Shown here piece after piece: positions 1-12,938 of a stretch of DNA of 64,000 nucleotides. The stretch lies in contig NC_058514.1 of NCBI RefSeq assembly GCF_020382885.2, positions 15,920,249-15,984,248 of the forward strand, in the 5' to 3' direction. The position numbers and the translations under genes were made by a program. The notes under the pieces are model-generated. The model saw only the letters and a program-made list of their open reading frames with translations, ran no database searches and was not told the DNA's origin. Source of the stretch: Scatophagus argus (taxonomy: Eukaryota; Chordata; Actinopteri; Scatophagidae). The stretch's first letter is position 1. Every line of letters starts with the position of its first letter.

Positions 1-1210
1 GCTGCTTGTTAGCTGCCAAAAACACCAGAAGAAAAGCTTGTAAATAGTGGCAATTACAGTTTAATACAGCATTAGCTAACATTTATCTATAAATTAACTA
101 ATTATCACATTGTGAACCACCAACAAGAAAAAAGTTTTATTGCTTCATTGGCTTCAACTCCAACAGCTGCTCTGTGGATGGCAGATCATTTAGTGATTCA
201 TTCAGTGAAAAAAAATGTGTCCTGGGGATACAAATGTATCTGTCAGCTTTGAAAAAGATGCAAAATGATTATTGATTTAAGATGTTTATTGAAGGGTTTC
301 AAAAGTTATTATTATGCCAAATCTTGAATGAAACATCACGAGAGAAAGGACCAAAGAAATAGTTGGGTGCAAATGGACTTCACAGTGTCCAAATTAGCAG
401 CTAGTGATAAATACGTAAGTAGCCTTTTGGTATGTCTGAGGCAAGGGTAAATGCTGCAATCAATATGGCAGGTAATGAAACTGGGAATCATAGTTTGAGT
501 GTCCGAGATAAAGATTGACTGACTACCTTTATGTATCAAACCAGGAAGCACTCAAAATTTTCTATTCATCATGTGTACAGACTTATTCCTGACACTCACT
601 AGTTGACTCTGGACTCTTTACTGATGTCAGACTGACCGAAAAACATGATGAGACAACATCATTTCTGTTCCTAGGTCATCAGAGCAACGCAGTAAAAGAT
701 TGCCCCCAACAGACATCGGTCATAGACTGCCCAGAGTTTCAGCTCAAATCTTGGAGTGTCTTTAGCAACTGGACTTTCACGTTACTGACTCTATGCATTG
801 CTTTGTGATACTACAGGAGTTCTAGTGGTATTATGATGTGAAATTTGGCCAACAATAGCCGGTGTTTGAGTAGACCATGTCATGTCATATTGTAATAAAA
901 CAGAAGGTTTTATCAAATGTAAGGAAGGCCCTATATCACCCTGACAGTGAATTAAGCATTTTAGAAAAACGTATGTTCATGAAGGAACATCATGGCAGTA
1001 AAGCCCTCAGTATGCTTCAAACAAAGGAACTGTTAGATCATCTAACAGGATCCAACGCACTTCTCCAACAGGCAGTCAGGTATCCACCGGTGACATTGGA
1101 CCTTTGAAAGCCAACAAGTATTGCTGAAGGGATCGATTTGCGGTCTTGATTTTTCTTGCGCGTTGCTTCTATGCATGAATGTTGTTTGAAACAAACTCTT
1201 TGCTTTACAG
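1..1210. other. AT-rich sequence at the left edge, no supported gene
   Basis: No convincing exon is visible apart from the candidate that starts at 1211. Short open frames here lack splice-site support or recognisable protein motifs. It may be intron or upstream sequence of the gene whose possible last exon is at 1211-1451. Confidence 0.5.
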
Positions 1211-1451
1211 TGAGCCGTGCTTGAGGAAATGCTTGAGCGCACCGCCTCTGCCTACAGAGTGTGACACGCCCACGGAGAGAGACAACCTGCCTGCCCTTTC
1301 CTGCCTTGACATACACGGCAGCTACTGGGAGGTTCCCAAATCTACCTCCTCCTCCCACCACCATCATTTTAAACTCACCCCATCATCTCCACAACAAGTC
1401 TGCTTCTTTGTCGGCTTGCAGGATGAACCTGACAGTGATGCACAGCAGTAA
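1211..1451 (+). CDS. Candidate terminal coding exon of an unrecognised gene
   Basis: A pyrimidine-containing acceptor (ctttacag) ends at 1210. The frame after it stays open for about 80 codons to TAA at 1449-1451. The stretch is clearly more GC-rich than its AT-rich flanks, as expected of coding DNA. The predicted peptide contains EPCLRKC, LPALSCLDIHGSYWEVP, a His run (SSSHHHH) and ends DEPDSDAQQ. A poly(A) signal AATAAA follows at 1723-1728. I do not recognise the protein, and no upstream exon in the window joins convincingly. The minus strand is also open here, so a chance frame is possible. Confidence 0.33.
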
Positions 1452-1722
1452 AATGATTCAGGACCTGCACTTTAACAATGACATTGTCAAATTTCTACTC
1501 TCTCTGAAAGGAGCTGGGGACTGGTGATAGTTATATGTATTTGGAGCAATCATCAGCAGCACAAACTGTTTATTATGCAAGTGTTGTAACGAGTGCTCCG
1601 GGAAGACAGCGTCACAACTTAGTCAGGATCATTTATGTGTTTTGTGAGCTGTTTAAGCATACAACACAGAACTGTGAGTAGTTTTACAGTCTTACTACAA
1701 CAATACCTACCTGTTTATTTGT

Positions 1723-1728
1723 AATAAA
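1723..1728 (+). promoter_or_regulatory. Poly(A) signal candidate
   Basis: AATAAA lies about 270 bases after the stop of the candidate exon at 1211-1451, a plausible 3'-UTR distance. It is meaningful only if that exon is real. Confidence 0.3.
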
Positions 1729-1731
1729 CCT

Positions 1732-4330
1732 CATTCCTCTTTCCGAAAGAGACGCAAAGTCCCTTCCCTTCCCTACCGAGGGACCATGATGGGACCTTAT
1801 TTCAGAGAAAATGTTTGTAGTAGTTAATGGTGAAAGACTAACCATTTTTTAAATCCTTGTGAACTGGGTCATGAATTACACATAATGTTTGTTAAAAGAT
1901 CAAGAAAGAAATGGTTTGTCATAAAACTGCCAAAGTATACAATTGAAAATAAAGTAATTAAATGACGTCTTGTTTAACACTCACCAGTCACACGTGCCAG
2001 CTAGCTTACAGAACCAGCTAACTCTTGTTTGTCTGGTCTTTGCTAATGTAACGGCCGTGTTGGTGATGCTGTGAGCAACGAGAGGTTTCGCGCAAAACTA
2101 CATCACGGTTTTCTTGATTTGCAAAAATTCTCTTTGAACTTGACAAACATACGTCAAATTCATGTCTCAAATCAAACAGGGTCCAAAAATTGTGCATCTC
2201 TTTTCATTGACTACCATTCACATTTAAAATAACGTCCCATGGGGGATCCCCTAAAGGTGCAGGACTTGGTCTCTATTGAAGGTTTCTTTGACTCTCTTGG
2301 TTATTTTGTCCTTTTGATCATTTCTGTTGATTTCTATAGTTATGTGATATCTCCAGGAGAAGGATGAGCGAGTACACCATTATGCACATCTGTACTCTGA
2401 ACACACAGGGCTTAAATTGGAATTCGGTGTGGCTAACTGAAGTTTAAGCCTGAAATTGATCAGAAGTTGCAATATTTATTATTTATTAGAAAATTTTACA
2501 GAACAGACTCGGAACAGAGCTTCAGATCAATGTGAGTCCTCGCTTAACCCTAGTCTCCAGCTTTTTAGATGACATGATGAAATTTCTGGCAGGCACATTT
2601 CTTAACATATCCAGAAAAGGAAGTTGTGTCAATTTGTTTTTGACTGTATTTCCTCCTTGGCTACAGATTGTTGCAGCTGGAGCTCAGCACTAATAATTAT
2701 TGTGGTGAGAAGAGTGTCATCTTAAACAACAGATATGACAAAAATAAGCTCCAAATAGTAATAATCTAAAGTGTCCTTTAACTGAGATGATGTCAAAGAT
2801 TAGTCAGCAGAACTCTATATTAAAACAAATCTACCTAATAAGACTTGCCACTTTACTCACTGGTCACCAACATTACTGGAATCTTTGCAAGTTAATCTAG
2901 CCTAATTCCTATGCATAAATCCGGCAACAGACCTCCATGATGTGAGGTGGCTGCTGGGAAATTTTTGACACAACTGGAGAACCTTTGTAAAGATCTTTGT
3001 TATGGCTTAATTTGCCAAAATGAAGCACTGATACTGACTGTGCTGATCAAAATAGTGTGACCAGTGTTGTAATATCAGTGTTATCAGAGTAAATGGTCTT
3101 ACTAACTTGTAAATCTGTTTTATGACTCTTATCATTTGAATGTAAAGTTATGTTAATGCCACTGTGATACTCTCTTAAGATTAAACATTTTAAATTGGTT
3201 GTTTTCTTTCTTTGTCTGCACAACAGCCAGGATGGCAACATAACAAACCATGATACAATTCGACAAATTCAGGAAGAATTTCAGAGCTTTTCAAACAAAC
3301 TGAATTTACATGACAGGAATGTCCTGTTATGATGAATAAAAATAATCCAAAAATGTCCTCATTAGCCAACACTACATACCACCACCAGACAACTAAGGCA
3401 GATCAGTATTCTTCATCTGATTGGTCAAACGAATGATTCCCAGAGTCACTGTACATAGGACAATGAAGTACAAAATTTAATTTACCTCAAACAGAAAACA
3501 ACAGGCATGTAACCACTAACCAAGCACACAAGAAACATTTCATATGCTCAATCTTGTAATTTACTAAAACAGCAAATACAGTGGGGATGAAACTCCCTGC
3601 TTCAGCACAAATGGTGTAGGAAACCAGCCACTCCTGAAATTATTTAACTGAAAACATGTGACTTGTTTTTTTTTTGGTTTGTTTTGTTTTGTTTTTTGGT
3701 GGCATATAAAATAAAATTTACCATTAATGCCAGAACAAATGCTGTGTGCCACAGATATAAGGGTAAACTTCAAGTGTTTCAACAATCCTGTAATTTTGCT
3801 TTTTAATACTGTTAATACATTTTAACAGTACTATAATTTATAGTGTAATTATAGAATATTGTTGAGCATGAGTTAATTTGTTTATTTATGGTTTATAGTG
3901 TAACCAAATAAAGTATGCCATATTTTAAGCTCCTGGCTCTGCTCTAATTGTGCCCCTCCAGAATTTTCGCTTGCATGATACCCCAGTCTCCACATCCTAA
4001 ATGTCTATGTATGACTTACCAAACATTTGTATGTACTTGGATACCAGCACCTGCCCAGTCCACAATCTAATCCTAGGAGGTAGTGGAAAGACAGAAGAGA
4101 GAGCCAGGATGATGGAACAGGAGTCCAAGTTCAAAATGCATACAGGTTCAAGTTTCATTTGCTTGAAGATTGCTTTGAATTAGTATGTATGGTGTGAGGT
4201 CTTATGATTAACATAAGGTCAAATCTCAACAGAAATAGTGTGTAATAAAAAAGAAAGTTAATCACGCATTATGAATTTAACTTACATGTCACATATCATG
4301 GCTGCAATAAAAAAAAGAAAAGAGTGGAAG
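1732..4330. other. Intergenic DNA without recognised features
   Basis: AT-rich sequence. No coding frame with splice support and no repeat family that I recognise is visible here. It separates the possible left-edge gene from the SINE and snx4. Confidence 0.5.
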
Positions 4331-4334
4331 GAAT

Positions 4335-4362
4335 ACTCTCTCTCTCCCTCTCTCCCTCTCTC

Positions 4363-4407
<45 letters not shown>
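4335..4407. repeat. (TC)n microsatellite
   Basis: An interrupted run of CT dinucleotides with occasional CCC interruptions, about 70 bases long. The Arg/Glu-only frame on the opposite strand is an artefact of this repeat. Confidence 0.95.
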
Positions 4408-4408
<1 letters not shown>

Positions 4409-4478
4409 TGTCCATTAATGTAGCACATTAATGGGACAGACGTATTTTTAGCCAAATTCTTGAAAATCAAGAATTCAT

Positions 4479-4775
4479 GCAGCTGTGACCTAGAGGTTAG
4501 AGAAGTGGCTTATGATCGGAAGGTCGCTGGTTCGATTCCCCCACCAGACGGGCAGGAAAAATTTGAGTGTGGTGGAGTGATAATGTCCCCACCCCTCATT
4601 AGCTGGCTGATGTGCCCTTGAGCAAGGCACTTAACCCCCAATATGCTCCCCGGGCGCTTGATGCAGCCCGCTGCTCCTGTGTGCTTCACTACATGTTGCA
4701 TGTTGCATGTGTGTGTGTTTCAATCAGTGATGGGTTAAATGCAGAGAAGTAATTTCCCATCTTGGGATTAATAAA
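4479..4775 (+). repeat. tRNA-derived SINE
   Basis: The head has a pol III A-box-like stretch (tgacctagaggttagag) and a B box (ggttcgattcc). The body has the fish SINE phrases 'cttgagcaaggcacttaa' and 'gggttaaatgcagagaag', and the tail ends in AT-rich sequence. The orientation is +. Related 3' ends occur at 26353-26465 (+) and 35822-35943 (-). Confidence 0.85.
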
Positions 4776-4993
4776 TTAACTTAAATTTTAAAAAATTAAT
4801 AAAAAAAAAATAAACTAATTGTGACAAAAAATGATTCAAAGGCTCATTGGTCTGGATGATACGGAGCTCCAGATGACGAATCTCACTCTTGGTCACTACA
4901 TACAGTATATTACATGAGTCTGAGCAAACACGAATGTGAACTACAAGTTCCCTAGTGCAAGGAGGCTTGCGAGGCTTGGCTGATGTGATGCTC

Positions 4994-5004
4994 TGCGCAT
5001 GCGC
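4994..5004 (+). promoter_or_regulatory. NRF1 site in the snx4 core promoter
   Basis: TGCGCATGCGC is a perfect palindromic NRF1 consensus, 30 bases upstream of the snx4 start codon, in a locally CpG-containing stretch without a TATA box. NRF1 sites are typical of TATA-less housekeeping promoters. Occupancy is inferred. Confidence 0.6.
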
Positions 5005-5034
5005 CTTGGTTCACCAACATCAGGAGGAAAGAGG

Positions 5035-8000
5035 ATGGCGGAGGATGGAAAGGAAGAGTCAGTGGTTACTGACGACTATTCAGACCGCACAGCTGCGGAC
5101 GGGAGCCACAGCTTAAACAACACGGTGAACAGTAGCTTCCTCTCCCTGTTTTCGTTGTAAAATTTCTTTTAACGTAGGCAACGCAACGACTACGTTACAT
5201 TATAGTGTATTTGTTAACCATTAGCTTAACAGCCTGCTCAAAGCAGAGCTAGCTTAACCTGTAAGTTAGGACGGTATATTTAAGACAAACTATCTAAATG
5301 TGTTAGGCAATACACGTTTATTAGGCGTAATTCAATCAATTCATATCATATATCATCATATTTAACTTGTCATTCAAATTGTTTTGCCGTGATGGACACT
5401 GATGTCATGTCTGACTCACCCAGTCAGCTGTCATTTCTGTGCTAACACAAGTTTGCTTAATAAGACATGTTCATTAAGTTCATGTATGTTAGCCAGTTGC
5501 TTGTAGGTTAAAATGAGCAGACTGTTGGAGACAATAACTGTTGTAAACAGTCTTACAAAGAGCTGCTTTCGTTTGTTGTCACTGCCACTGTGTTAATGAT
5601 TCAGATGGTGGAAGAGGGCTCCACGCTCCTTCGCAGAATGGAGATCTGTGTTGCTGAGGCCGAGAAAAGGAGTGGCAAAAACGCAGTGAGCATGCAGGAG
5701 ACATTCACGGTGTACCTCATCGAAACCCGGTGAGGATACTACTTCCCTTATCAGTCAGTTGAAAGGAAGTGCTACGTTCTGAGCTTTGATGTTTTCATAT
5801 GCATTTATCTGTACTTCCATGTTTTAGCTGTATGCTGCGTGGATTTATTTTACTTTATTTTACTTTCTTTTGCACAAAAACAACTGAACGAAATTGTCGT
5901 GTGTCTTAATCTTTCAAGGCCGATGGATGCGGTCGCTGAAGGTTGTAACCCAGCCCCTGACTCTCTGTGGAGGAGATACAGTGAATTTGAACTGCTGCGG
6001 AACTATCTAATAGTTACCTATCCTTACATCGTCGTCCCCCCTCTGCCTGAGAAGAGGGTGAGTTCTTTTTGGCTCTGTTTTCCAAACCCTGTTCACTGAT
6101 ATTTTAAGGCTGCAGCCTTGCTTTATATCCTTCAACATATATTTAATATAATATGACAGGACAAGGTAAGCAGGTTAAAGAATCAGCACAGGCAGTTTGA
6201 TAGCAGCTACTGATTTGTAATGATTTGACTCTGCTGTCCTCATCCCCAAATCAAAACAAGCAGACTGTTCTTTTCTAAACAAAAGTTTGATAGTAAGTTT
6301 TAGTGTAGCGTCAACAGTAACTGCTGCTGTCTAAGTGCTTAGTTTCACTCACTATTTTGTGTCTTAGAATAAGCTCTGTGAACTTTTCATGGTGAAAATT
6401 CCCCTAAATGTACATTTCACCTTTAATATTACCACACTAACTAGATTAAAGACAGTCAGTCACACATGAAGTGAGACTTGCAGGTGTTGCTCTGATATAA
6501 AGACAATATATACACATCAGTTAAGTCTCAAATGAACAATTTTGAGTCTCCTGTGCCTTTTTGAAAAGAGAAATAAGCGGCATCCTGATAGTCTGCAGTT
6601 TTAAGGCACTGACGTTAGAACAAGTTCCTCGGTCTGATATCATTTTATTATCTGATAGTGCAATGAAAGTTTAGTAAGTGCTTCTCTATCTGAACTCTGC
6701 ATTTGTAACTACATTGTAGATACACACACACACACACACGCTAGAAAAGGTGTTGCACCTGTTGCTTTGTTGTTCTTATGCACCTATTATATATGAGTCA
6801 CAATTTTACTCAAGGTCAAGGTCTCAAACTTATCAAGAGCGTCTGTGATACTAGGAAGTTACCACAATTGTGTCTTCAAATCTGTAGCTAAACTTATGTA
6901 ATGCACGGCAAACTCTTAACCCATAAGATATTGACCTAACTTTTCATCAGTCATGTACTTGAACTGATTACTTTCTCTCTCTTGTAGTACAGTTACTGGA
7001 CAGAATGGAGAGTTGTACACTTGGCTCTACTACACTAAGGAACCACTCACCTATTTTTATTACAGTCTCCCCTCCAATCAGAGACCCTTTAAGGATGCAC
7101 TGGAGGCTGAATCCATCTCTGTTTGTGTGTTCTCTTGCATGCAGGCAGAGTTTGTGTGGCACAAGCTGTCGGCGGACAACATGGACCCGGACTTTGTGGA
7201 GCGTCGGAGGGTCGGGCTGGAGAACTTCCTGCTTCGTGTGGCATCTCATCCAGTCCTCTGCAATGACAAGATCCTCTACCATTTCCTCACCGAGGTACAC
7301 GCTGCAGCTCGCGGTCATTCCAGCAGGTGGAGTGGTCCTTTAGAGATAATCGGCTGATTGAATAACTTTATTTACTGATGTGTGTGGCAGGAACACGGCT
7401 GGAAAGAAGTGGTGTATGAGACAGGATTTCAGGCAAAGGTAGTGGACATATGTGGAGCTCCTACCTCTTTATGTTACCAAGCTTTTAGGTGGTCACAAAG
7501 ATTAACAACCTCCTGTCACTCGTGTTGCAGGCAGATTCCAGGCTGAGAGCTCTGAGTGCCACCTTCAGAGTGAGAAATCCAGATAAGTAAGTTTGTGTTT
7601 CCTAAATATTATTAGTTTATTTTAAGTTGGAGCTGCGTGTTTGACTCAGCTGCTAATTAGTTAAGTGTTTAGAGATGGATTTTTATACTGAACCGGATGC
7701 AAAAAGAAAAAGCACTTTTTTTTGGGAACCCAAACCCATCAAATGTTTGAACTTCATGCTTGAAAAAAATGACAATTAATTGATGATGAAAATTAAAAAA
7801 AAAATGAAGATAGTATTGTCGACTAATCACTGCAGCTCTAGATCCATCCAGTGAAAAGAAAAGGTGAAAAAATGAAAAGAAACTGAAGCATGAACAAATG
7901 CATATACACTTACAATGTGAAATAACTATGTAGAACGTAGGTAAAGGACATTTTAATTACTGTCGTCTGTGCGTGTGTCTTTCATTTCTTTCATTTCAGA

Positions 8001-10863
8001 CGCTTCATGGAAATGAAACACCACAGCGATCAGCTGCAGTCTCACACGTCTCAGCTGCTCCGGGCACGAGCAGTAAGTCTCTCGTTCTACATGTCGCTCT
8101 CTCTCAGACACACACACACACACATACACGTAGATTTCACTTTTGTTCGCTTAAGACATAAATCTTTCACATCAAAATTTCCTCCTGATTTCAATCTTTA
8201 AACCTGTGATGACTCATTTTTCTGACCACTCGGGGGCGGCAAACAGGAGTCGTCAATCCAACATTCACGGTTCATCACCTTTTTAGTTAATCTGGAGAAC
8301 TTTTTTTCTTGGAAACAGCTGATAATTTTCACACCTGCTAGTTACAGAGCAGCACTAGCGGTCATTTGGATGTTAACTTGCAGCATGTTGTATTGACCCA
8401 GTTCTCAGTGTAGTTCATCTTCCGTTCAATTGTCACCAGCTGAGTCAAAACTCTGCTGTGGAATGTGGGACTTTCTGAACAATTAGCAGAGATGGGATGC
8501 AATTTGTACTCGCTGTGCTTGTAAATGATTGAAATTAAAATTTGTTTACATTGGTTTAACTGTGGGGCGGCACGGTGGTGCAGTGGTTAGCACTGTCGCC
8601 TCATAGCAAGAGGGTTGCAGGTTCGAATCCCGGTCTGGGTCCTTCTATGTGGAGTTTGCATGTTCTCCCTGTGCCTGCGTGGGTTTTCTACAGGTTCTCC
8701 GGCTTCCTCCCACAATACCAAAAACATGCACATTAGGTTAATTGGCTACTCTAAATTGCCCCTAGGTGAGAGTGTGAGAGTGTGTGGTTGTCTGTCTTTG
8801 TGTGTTGGCCCTGCGATTGACTGGCGACCAGTCCAGGGTGAACCCCGCCTCTCGCCCGTAGTCAGCTGGGATAGGCTCCAGCTCCCCCTGACGGATAAGC
8901 GGTATAGAAAATGGATGGATGGATGGTTTAACTGTCATTTATGTTTTTGTCTCTTCTAGAGGGTTGCAGATCGACTCTACGGTGTTTACAAGGTCCATGG
9001 GAACTATGGAAGAGTCTTCAGGTTCGACACATGACTGAAAAAGGATCATTCAATCAGCTAATGACAAAAAAAAACCACTCAGCGCTACTTTTGAAAAATT
9101 TTATTCAGTCCCAGTATTCAGGAGCATAAATGTGACCATCATAATGTTCTAGTGAAAATGAATTCACATACAATAACATTAATGCAGTTTTTCAAGACAA
9201 GTAATTCATCAAATGCAGCGTGTGTGTGTGTGTGTGTGACAGCCTCACCTTTCTGATTTGCAAATGTGCATGTGTGCATCTGTGTGCTCATTGCAGTGAG
9301 TGGAGCGCCATCGAGAAAGAGATGGGAGATGGACTGCAAAGTGCCGGTCATCATATGGATGCGTAAGTGTTTTGTTCTATTTGGTTCTCTGCCATTTCAA
9401 TTTAATGCGGTTCCTTCACGGACATTAGCTTTATATTTAACACATACTGTAGGATTCTTATTGCCACTAGCAGCTCTGTTCCATATGCAAACAGGTGTGT
9501 TTTTTTTTGTCACACACCTGTAGATATGCCACCTCAATAGATGATATCTTAGAAGAAGAGGAACATTATGCAGACCAAATGAAAGAATATCTCTTCTATG
9601 CTGAAGCTCTGAGGTAAGACCCACTTTCAGCATTTAGATCATCTGATCACCTGTGTATATGTTCTGTATATGTAGCATTAAGGGGACTACAAACTTCAAT
9701 TTCGTTGTGCATCCTTGAGTCACTGGTGTGTTGCTATAGTGTGCTCTTTCACATTCAGCCAAAAGCTTGTAGTGTAGCGCCCAACTGTGGTCAAATATAG
9801 TAAAGAAACAGTCTGATTTTGATTGGTCTTTACTTTAGCCTACTTGCACCAAACCACTGAAACATCGCTGGAGCTGCCCCCAGTACCTGAGGATCAGATT
9901 GGAACATCTCTAATTAAGACTATCATAAAGCTCATAGTTCCTATATATAATGCTGAAATATTACTTGCTTGTATTTCATTCATGAACTTATTAATGTCTT
10001 AATGTATCACATCTGTATTTACTGGACATTGGCTCGTTTTTGTTCCTCTGCTTTGCTGAAGGCTTGCATTCAAGTGCATATTGATATTATGTACACTTTG
10101 GTTTGGCAGGGCAGTGTGCAGGAAACATGAGCTTGCCCAGTTTGAGCTTGAGATGGCCTCCCAGGACCTCATCTCCAAGAAGCAGCAACGTGAGGAGCTG
10201 GCCACAGGGGTACAATATGTTATGTGTTCCTTTACTCTTCTAATGCCTGTTATTCTTGTGCAGTTATTGCTGAATTTTTTTAATGACAGAGATGTTCACA
10301 ACTTCCAAACTCACCCAGTTTTCTGTGTCTTTGTGTTCCCCAGATTGTGCGGACATTCTCCTTCAAAGGCATGACCAACAAGCTTTTCGGCCAAGAGGCA
10401 CCTGAGCAGAGGGAGGCCCGGCTGAAGCTCCTGGAGGAGCTGATAGCAGAGGGTGAAGAGATTGTCAAAGAGAAAACGGTGGAGTGCGAGTGAGTGAGTG
10501 AATCACGCTGTGATTGTGCGATTTTAAAGATGCCGTCACCACCTTCATGTGCATGTGTGTCTGTGTGCTTTGTTTGATGTGTTTTACTGCAGAGAGCATG
10601 TTGAAAAGGCCTGGGTGGACATGCAACGCTTCCAGGAGCAGAAAGACAAAGATCTGCGGGAAGCGCTCATCAACTATGCTGTCATGCAAATCAGCATGTG
10701 CAAAAAGGTACAAGACAGCATGTCAGCTTTCTGAAGTTTACAGGACAACTGTCTTGTTAGCATGTTCGTGATAAGCGTGACAAATGTGTGACAAATTTCT
10801 TTTCTGTTGCTGCAGGGAATACAAGTATGGAGCAACGCCAAAGAATGTTTCCTCAAGATGTAA
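5035..10863 (+). CDS. snx4: Sorting nexin-4 (14 coding exons, complete)
   Basis: Exons: 5035-5124, 5605-5729, 5919-6057, 7145-7294, 7391-7438, 7531-7586, 8000-8072, 8960-9021, 9297-9362, 9524-9613, 10110-10209, 10344-10489, 10593-10707, 10816-10863. All junctions are GT/AG and phases match, giving 435 aa (human about 450). The Met has A at -3 and G at +4. Residues 1-30 are an acidic, variable N-terminus. A PX domain (about 42-168) follows, with RRYSEF at 90-95 and PPLPEKR at 112-118; PX domains bind endosomal phosphoinositides. The helical BAR region (about 190-435) includes ADRLYGVYKVHGNYGRVF and ends NAKECFLKM. In other vertebrates SNX4 drives endosome-to-recycling-compartment and autophagy-related sorting, dimerising with SNX7 or SNX30. 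No frameshift or missing domain is seen. The identity rests on near-continuous similarity to the vertebrate protein. Confidence 0.97.
6722..6740. repeat. (CA)n microsatellite in snx4 intron 3
   Basis: Short uninterrupted CA dinucleotide run. Confidence 0.85.
8552..8935 (+). repeat. Retroposed fish repeat with (ATGG)n tail and 12-bp target duplication
   Basis: The element body (about 8564-8923) starts gggcggcacggtgg and has 'gcagtggttagcactgtcgcc' signatures, a B-box-like ggttcgaatcccgg and a 3' (ATGG)n tail. It is flanked by a perfect direct repeat tggtttaactgt (8552-8563 and 8924-8935), so it arrived by retroposition in snx4 intron 7. It is 24 bases from the exon 8 acceptor. A partial copy is at 45376-45583. 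Confidence 0.88.
9221..9238. repeat. (TG)n microsatellite in snx4 intron 8
   Basis: Uninterrupted TG run. Confidence 0.85.
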
Positions 10864-12840
10864 AGCTGAAGCCATATTCAAAAGACATCCACCTTCAGTG
10901 ATGCTCAGGTGTGGACGCTGGGAAAAGATGCTAACGTCCCCTGACTGAGGTTTGGACCGCAGTAAAGTAACAAAGTTATGAGATAATTTGATTTCAAGAA
11001 TTTACACAGAATTGGCTCACGTGCTACTAATTTGCAATAGTGATCTACATTCACTGTTAACCTTGTGAGGAGTGAAAAGGCATAAGGAGATAGTGAGAAG
11101 GTATGTGTGTGTGGAGGAACTCAAAGCACATGACTTGGACACTGGACACCAGGGTTCACAGAATTGACTTTTTTTTGGAGCTTGACCCAAAAAGGGATAA
11201 AGAGACAGTTTATCTCAAACACTTTTTCATAAATTGAAACCGTTCTGTTTTAAATTCTCTTTCTTCTCAGTCACTCACAACTTTATGGAAAAGCAATGCT
11301 AAATTACTCGTTCAGTTTGTTTAGGGGTGGTGAAGAGTGTCTGTCAAACTCTGCTACTAACCAGAGTTTGTGCTGTCTGTTAAGGAGAGTCTTGTCCAAT
11401 TCCAAATGGATTCTGGTGTGGTTTGTTTATGGTGTGAAATTTTGCGATAGTAGAATTAAATGCTAAATAAAGTAAAAAGTGAACTATCAGACAAAGGTGA
11501 TTTTAGACTGTCTTCAGGGGTGCAGGATGCCTTTTTTGTGTCTTTGTCTAATGATTTGTCTAATAATGCCCATATCAATCAGTTAGATCAATATCATGAG
11601 AGAGCACACGGTAAACAAACTCACCAGGTTCAATGAAGTGCAGCATGACTTGCAATCATCTGGGGATTCATGTTTACTTGTCTTTTCTCATTTGTAATAA
11701 ATGATTGAGAACCAAATTAGACCAGAACTAAGAGAGAAGAAATGTGTCATATTTGACCTTCATCCAAACCAAATGAACTGAACTCAAGGTGTGAAAGTGC
11801 CAAAGCATAACTAAGGTGCACCCATTCCAATTGGTATCAGATTTTTGGTGCTCAAGTGCGACGTCTAGTGGCTAAAAATAATCTCATACATAACCATAAC
11901 CTTTAAAAACCAATGAAAATATGATGCAAAGAAACATCATTTAAGTGACATTACCATTCCCCTCTGCTGTGAGGTAACTGCTTACATTTCTGCTTTAAAT
12001 GAATTAGTCAAGGTGAAGAGGCTACATTACATGTACTGATGTACAGAAAGCTGCACATAAGGTTCCTCATATTCAGTCTGAGATGATTTTATTAGAGTTT
12101 AATTGAATTTAACTGTTTATTGACTGAAATGTTTTCTCGTACATGTTCCATATGTTATTTAAATAACATTTCATGTTTTTGGTGCTTGTCAGCAATAAGT
12201 TTTTTGAGTGTATTTATGAAGTTTTCATAATTCCATTTGTCTTTACTCTTATATTTACATTTTTAATGCTCAGTTTGGATCTTGCGATTGTTTGTTTTAT
12301 TTATTTGAATAAAATTGTGTCACACCTCTGCATGTATTCTTATTTCGTTATTCTGACTGCACGTCATACTGTGGCTGATACTGCTATTTTTCCACCTAAC
12401 TGAAGACATCATCAAGTCTGTAGTGGAATGAACATATTATTATGCCTTCTCTTATTGTGATGGCCCACTGGCAGAGGCAAAGTGAAAATACAATGCTTTT
12501 CTAAATGTTACCATTCACTGGGCAAAGTAAGAAAATTACAGCAATTTCTCAAATATAATGGAGTAAAAAATATTTCTCTCTGACATGTGGTGAGTTGGAA
12601 ATAAAGTAAAATAAATAAATAAACAAAAATACTCAAAAGTACAAGAACCTCAAAACTGTATGTAAATGTTTCCACCATTGCTAATAAAAAGCTCCAGCAG
12701 TACAAGATGAACCGTCTTATTGGCTGAAATGGCCAAAAGCTGAGCTGTGTATTAATTCTCGGCCATTTGATAAATATATTAATGTAAAAATGTTGATTCA
12801 TTCGGTTTAAAATTCCTCTCATGTCGACCAGAAGCAGATA
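10864..12840 (+). other. snx4 3' UTR and snx4-ttll12 intergenic DNA
   Basis: Directly after the snx4 stop. AATAAA motifs at 11466-11471 and 11696-11701 could end the transcript. The rest to the ttll12 promoter is AT-rich, and I see no gene or known repeat in it. Confidence 0.6.
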
Positions 12841-12853
12841 GGGCGATCTACAG

Positions 12854-12900
12854 CTCTCCCACAATGCACTGCAGGCGTAGCTGTCAGATTCCTTCCGGGT
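12854..12900 (+). promoter_or_regulatory. ttll12 core promoter elements (ZNF143-like and ETS-like)
   Basis: CTCCCACAATGCACTGC (about 12855-12872) resembles the ZNF143/STAF consensus. CTTCCGG (about 12892-12898) is an ETS core. Both lie within 90 bases of the start codon and there is no TATA box, the usual layout of a housekeeping promoter. Binding is inferred. Confidence 0.45.
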
Positions 12901-12938
12901 TGATCAAACCACCTCCACGTGAGTGATATTCTGTCGTA

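Noticed and set aside
4282..4470. Arg/Glu-repeat open frame
   Set aside because: Translation of the (TC)n microsatellite.
12508..12864. 118-codon minus-strand open frame upstream of ttll12
   Set aside because: Low-complexity, Leu/Phe-rich translation of AT-rich DNA; it overlaps the ttll12 promoter and has no splice or motif support.
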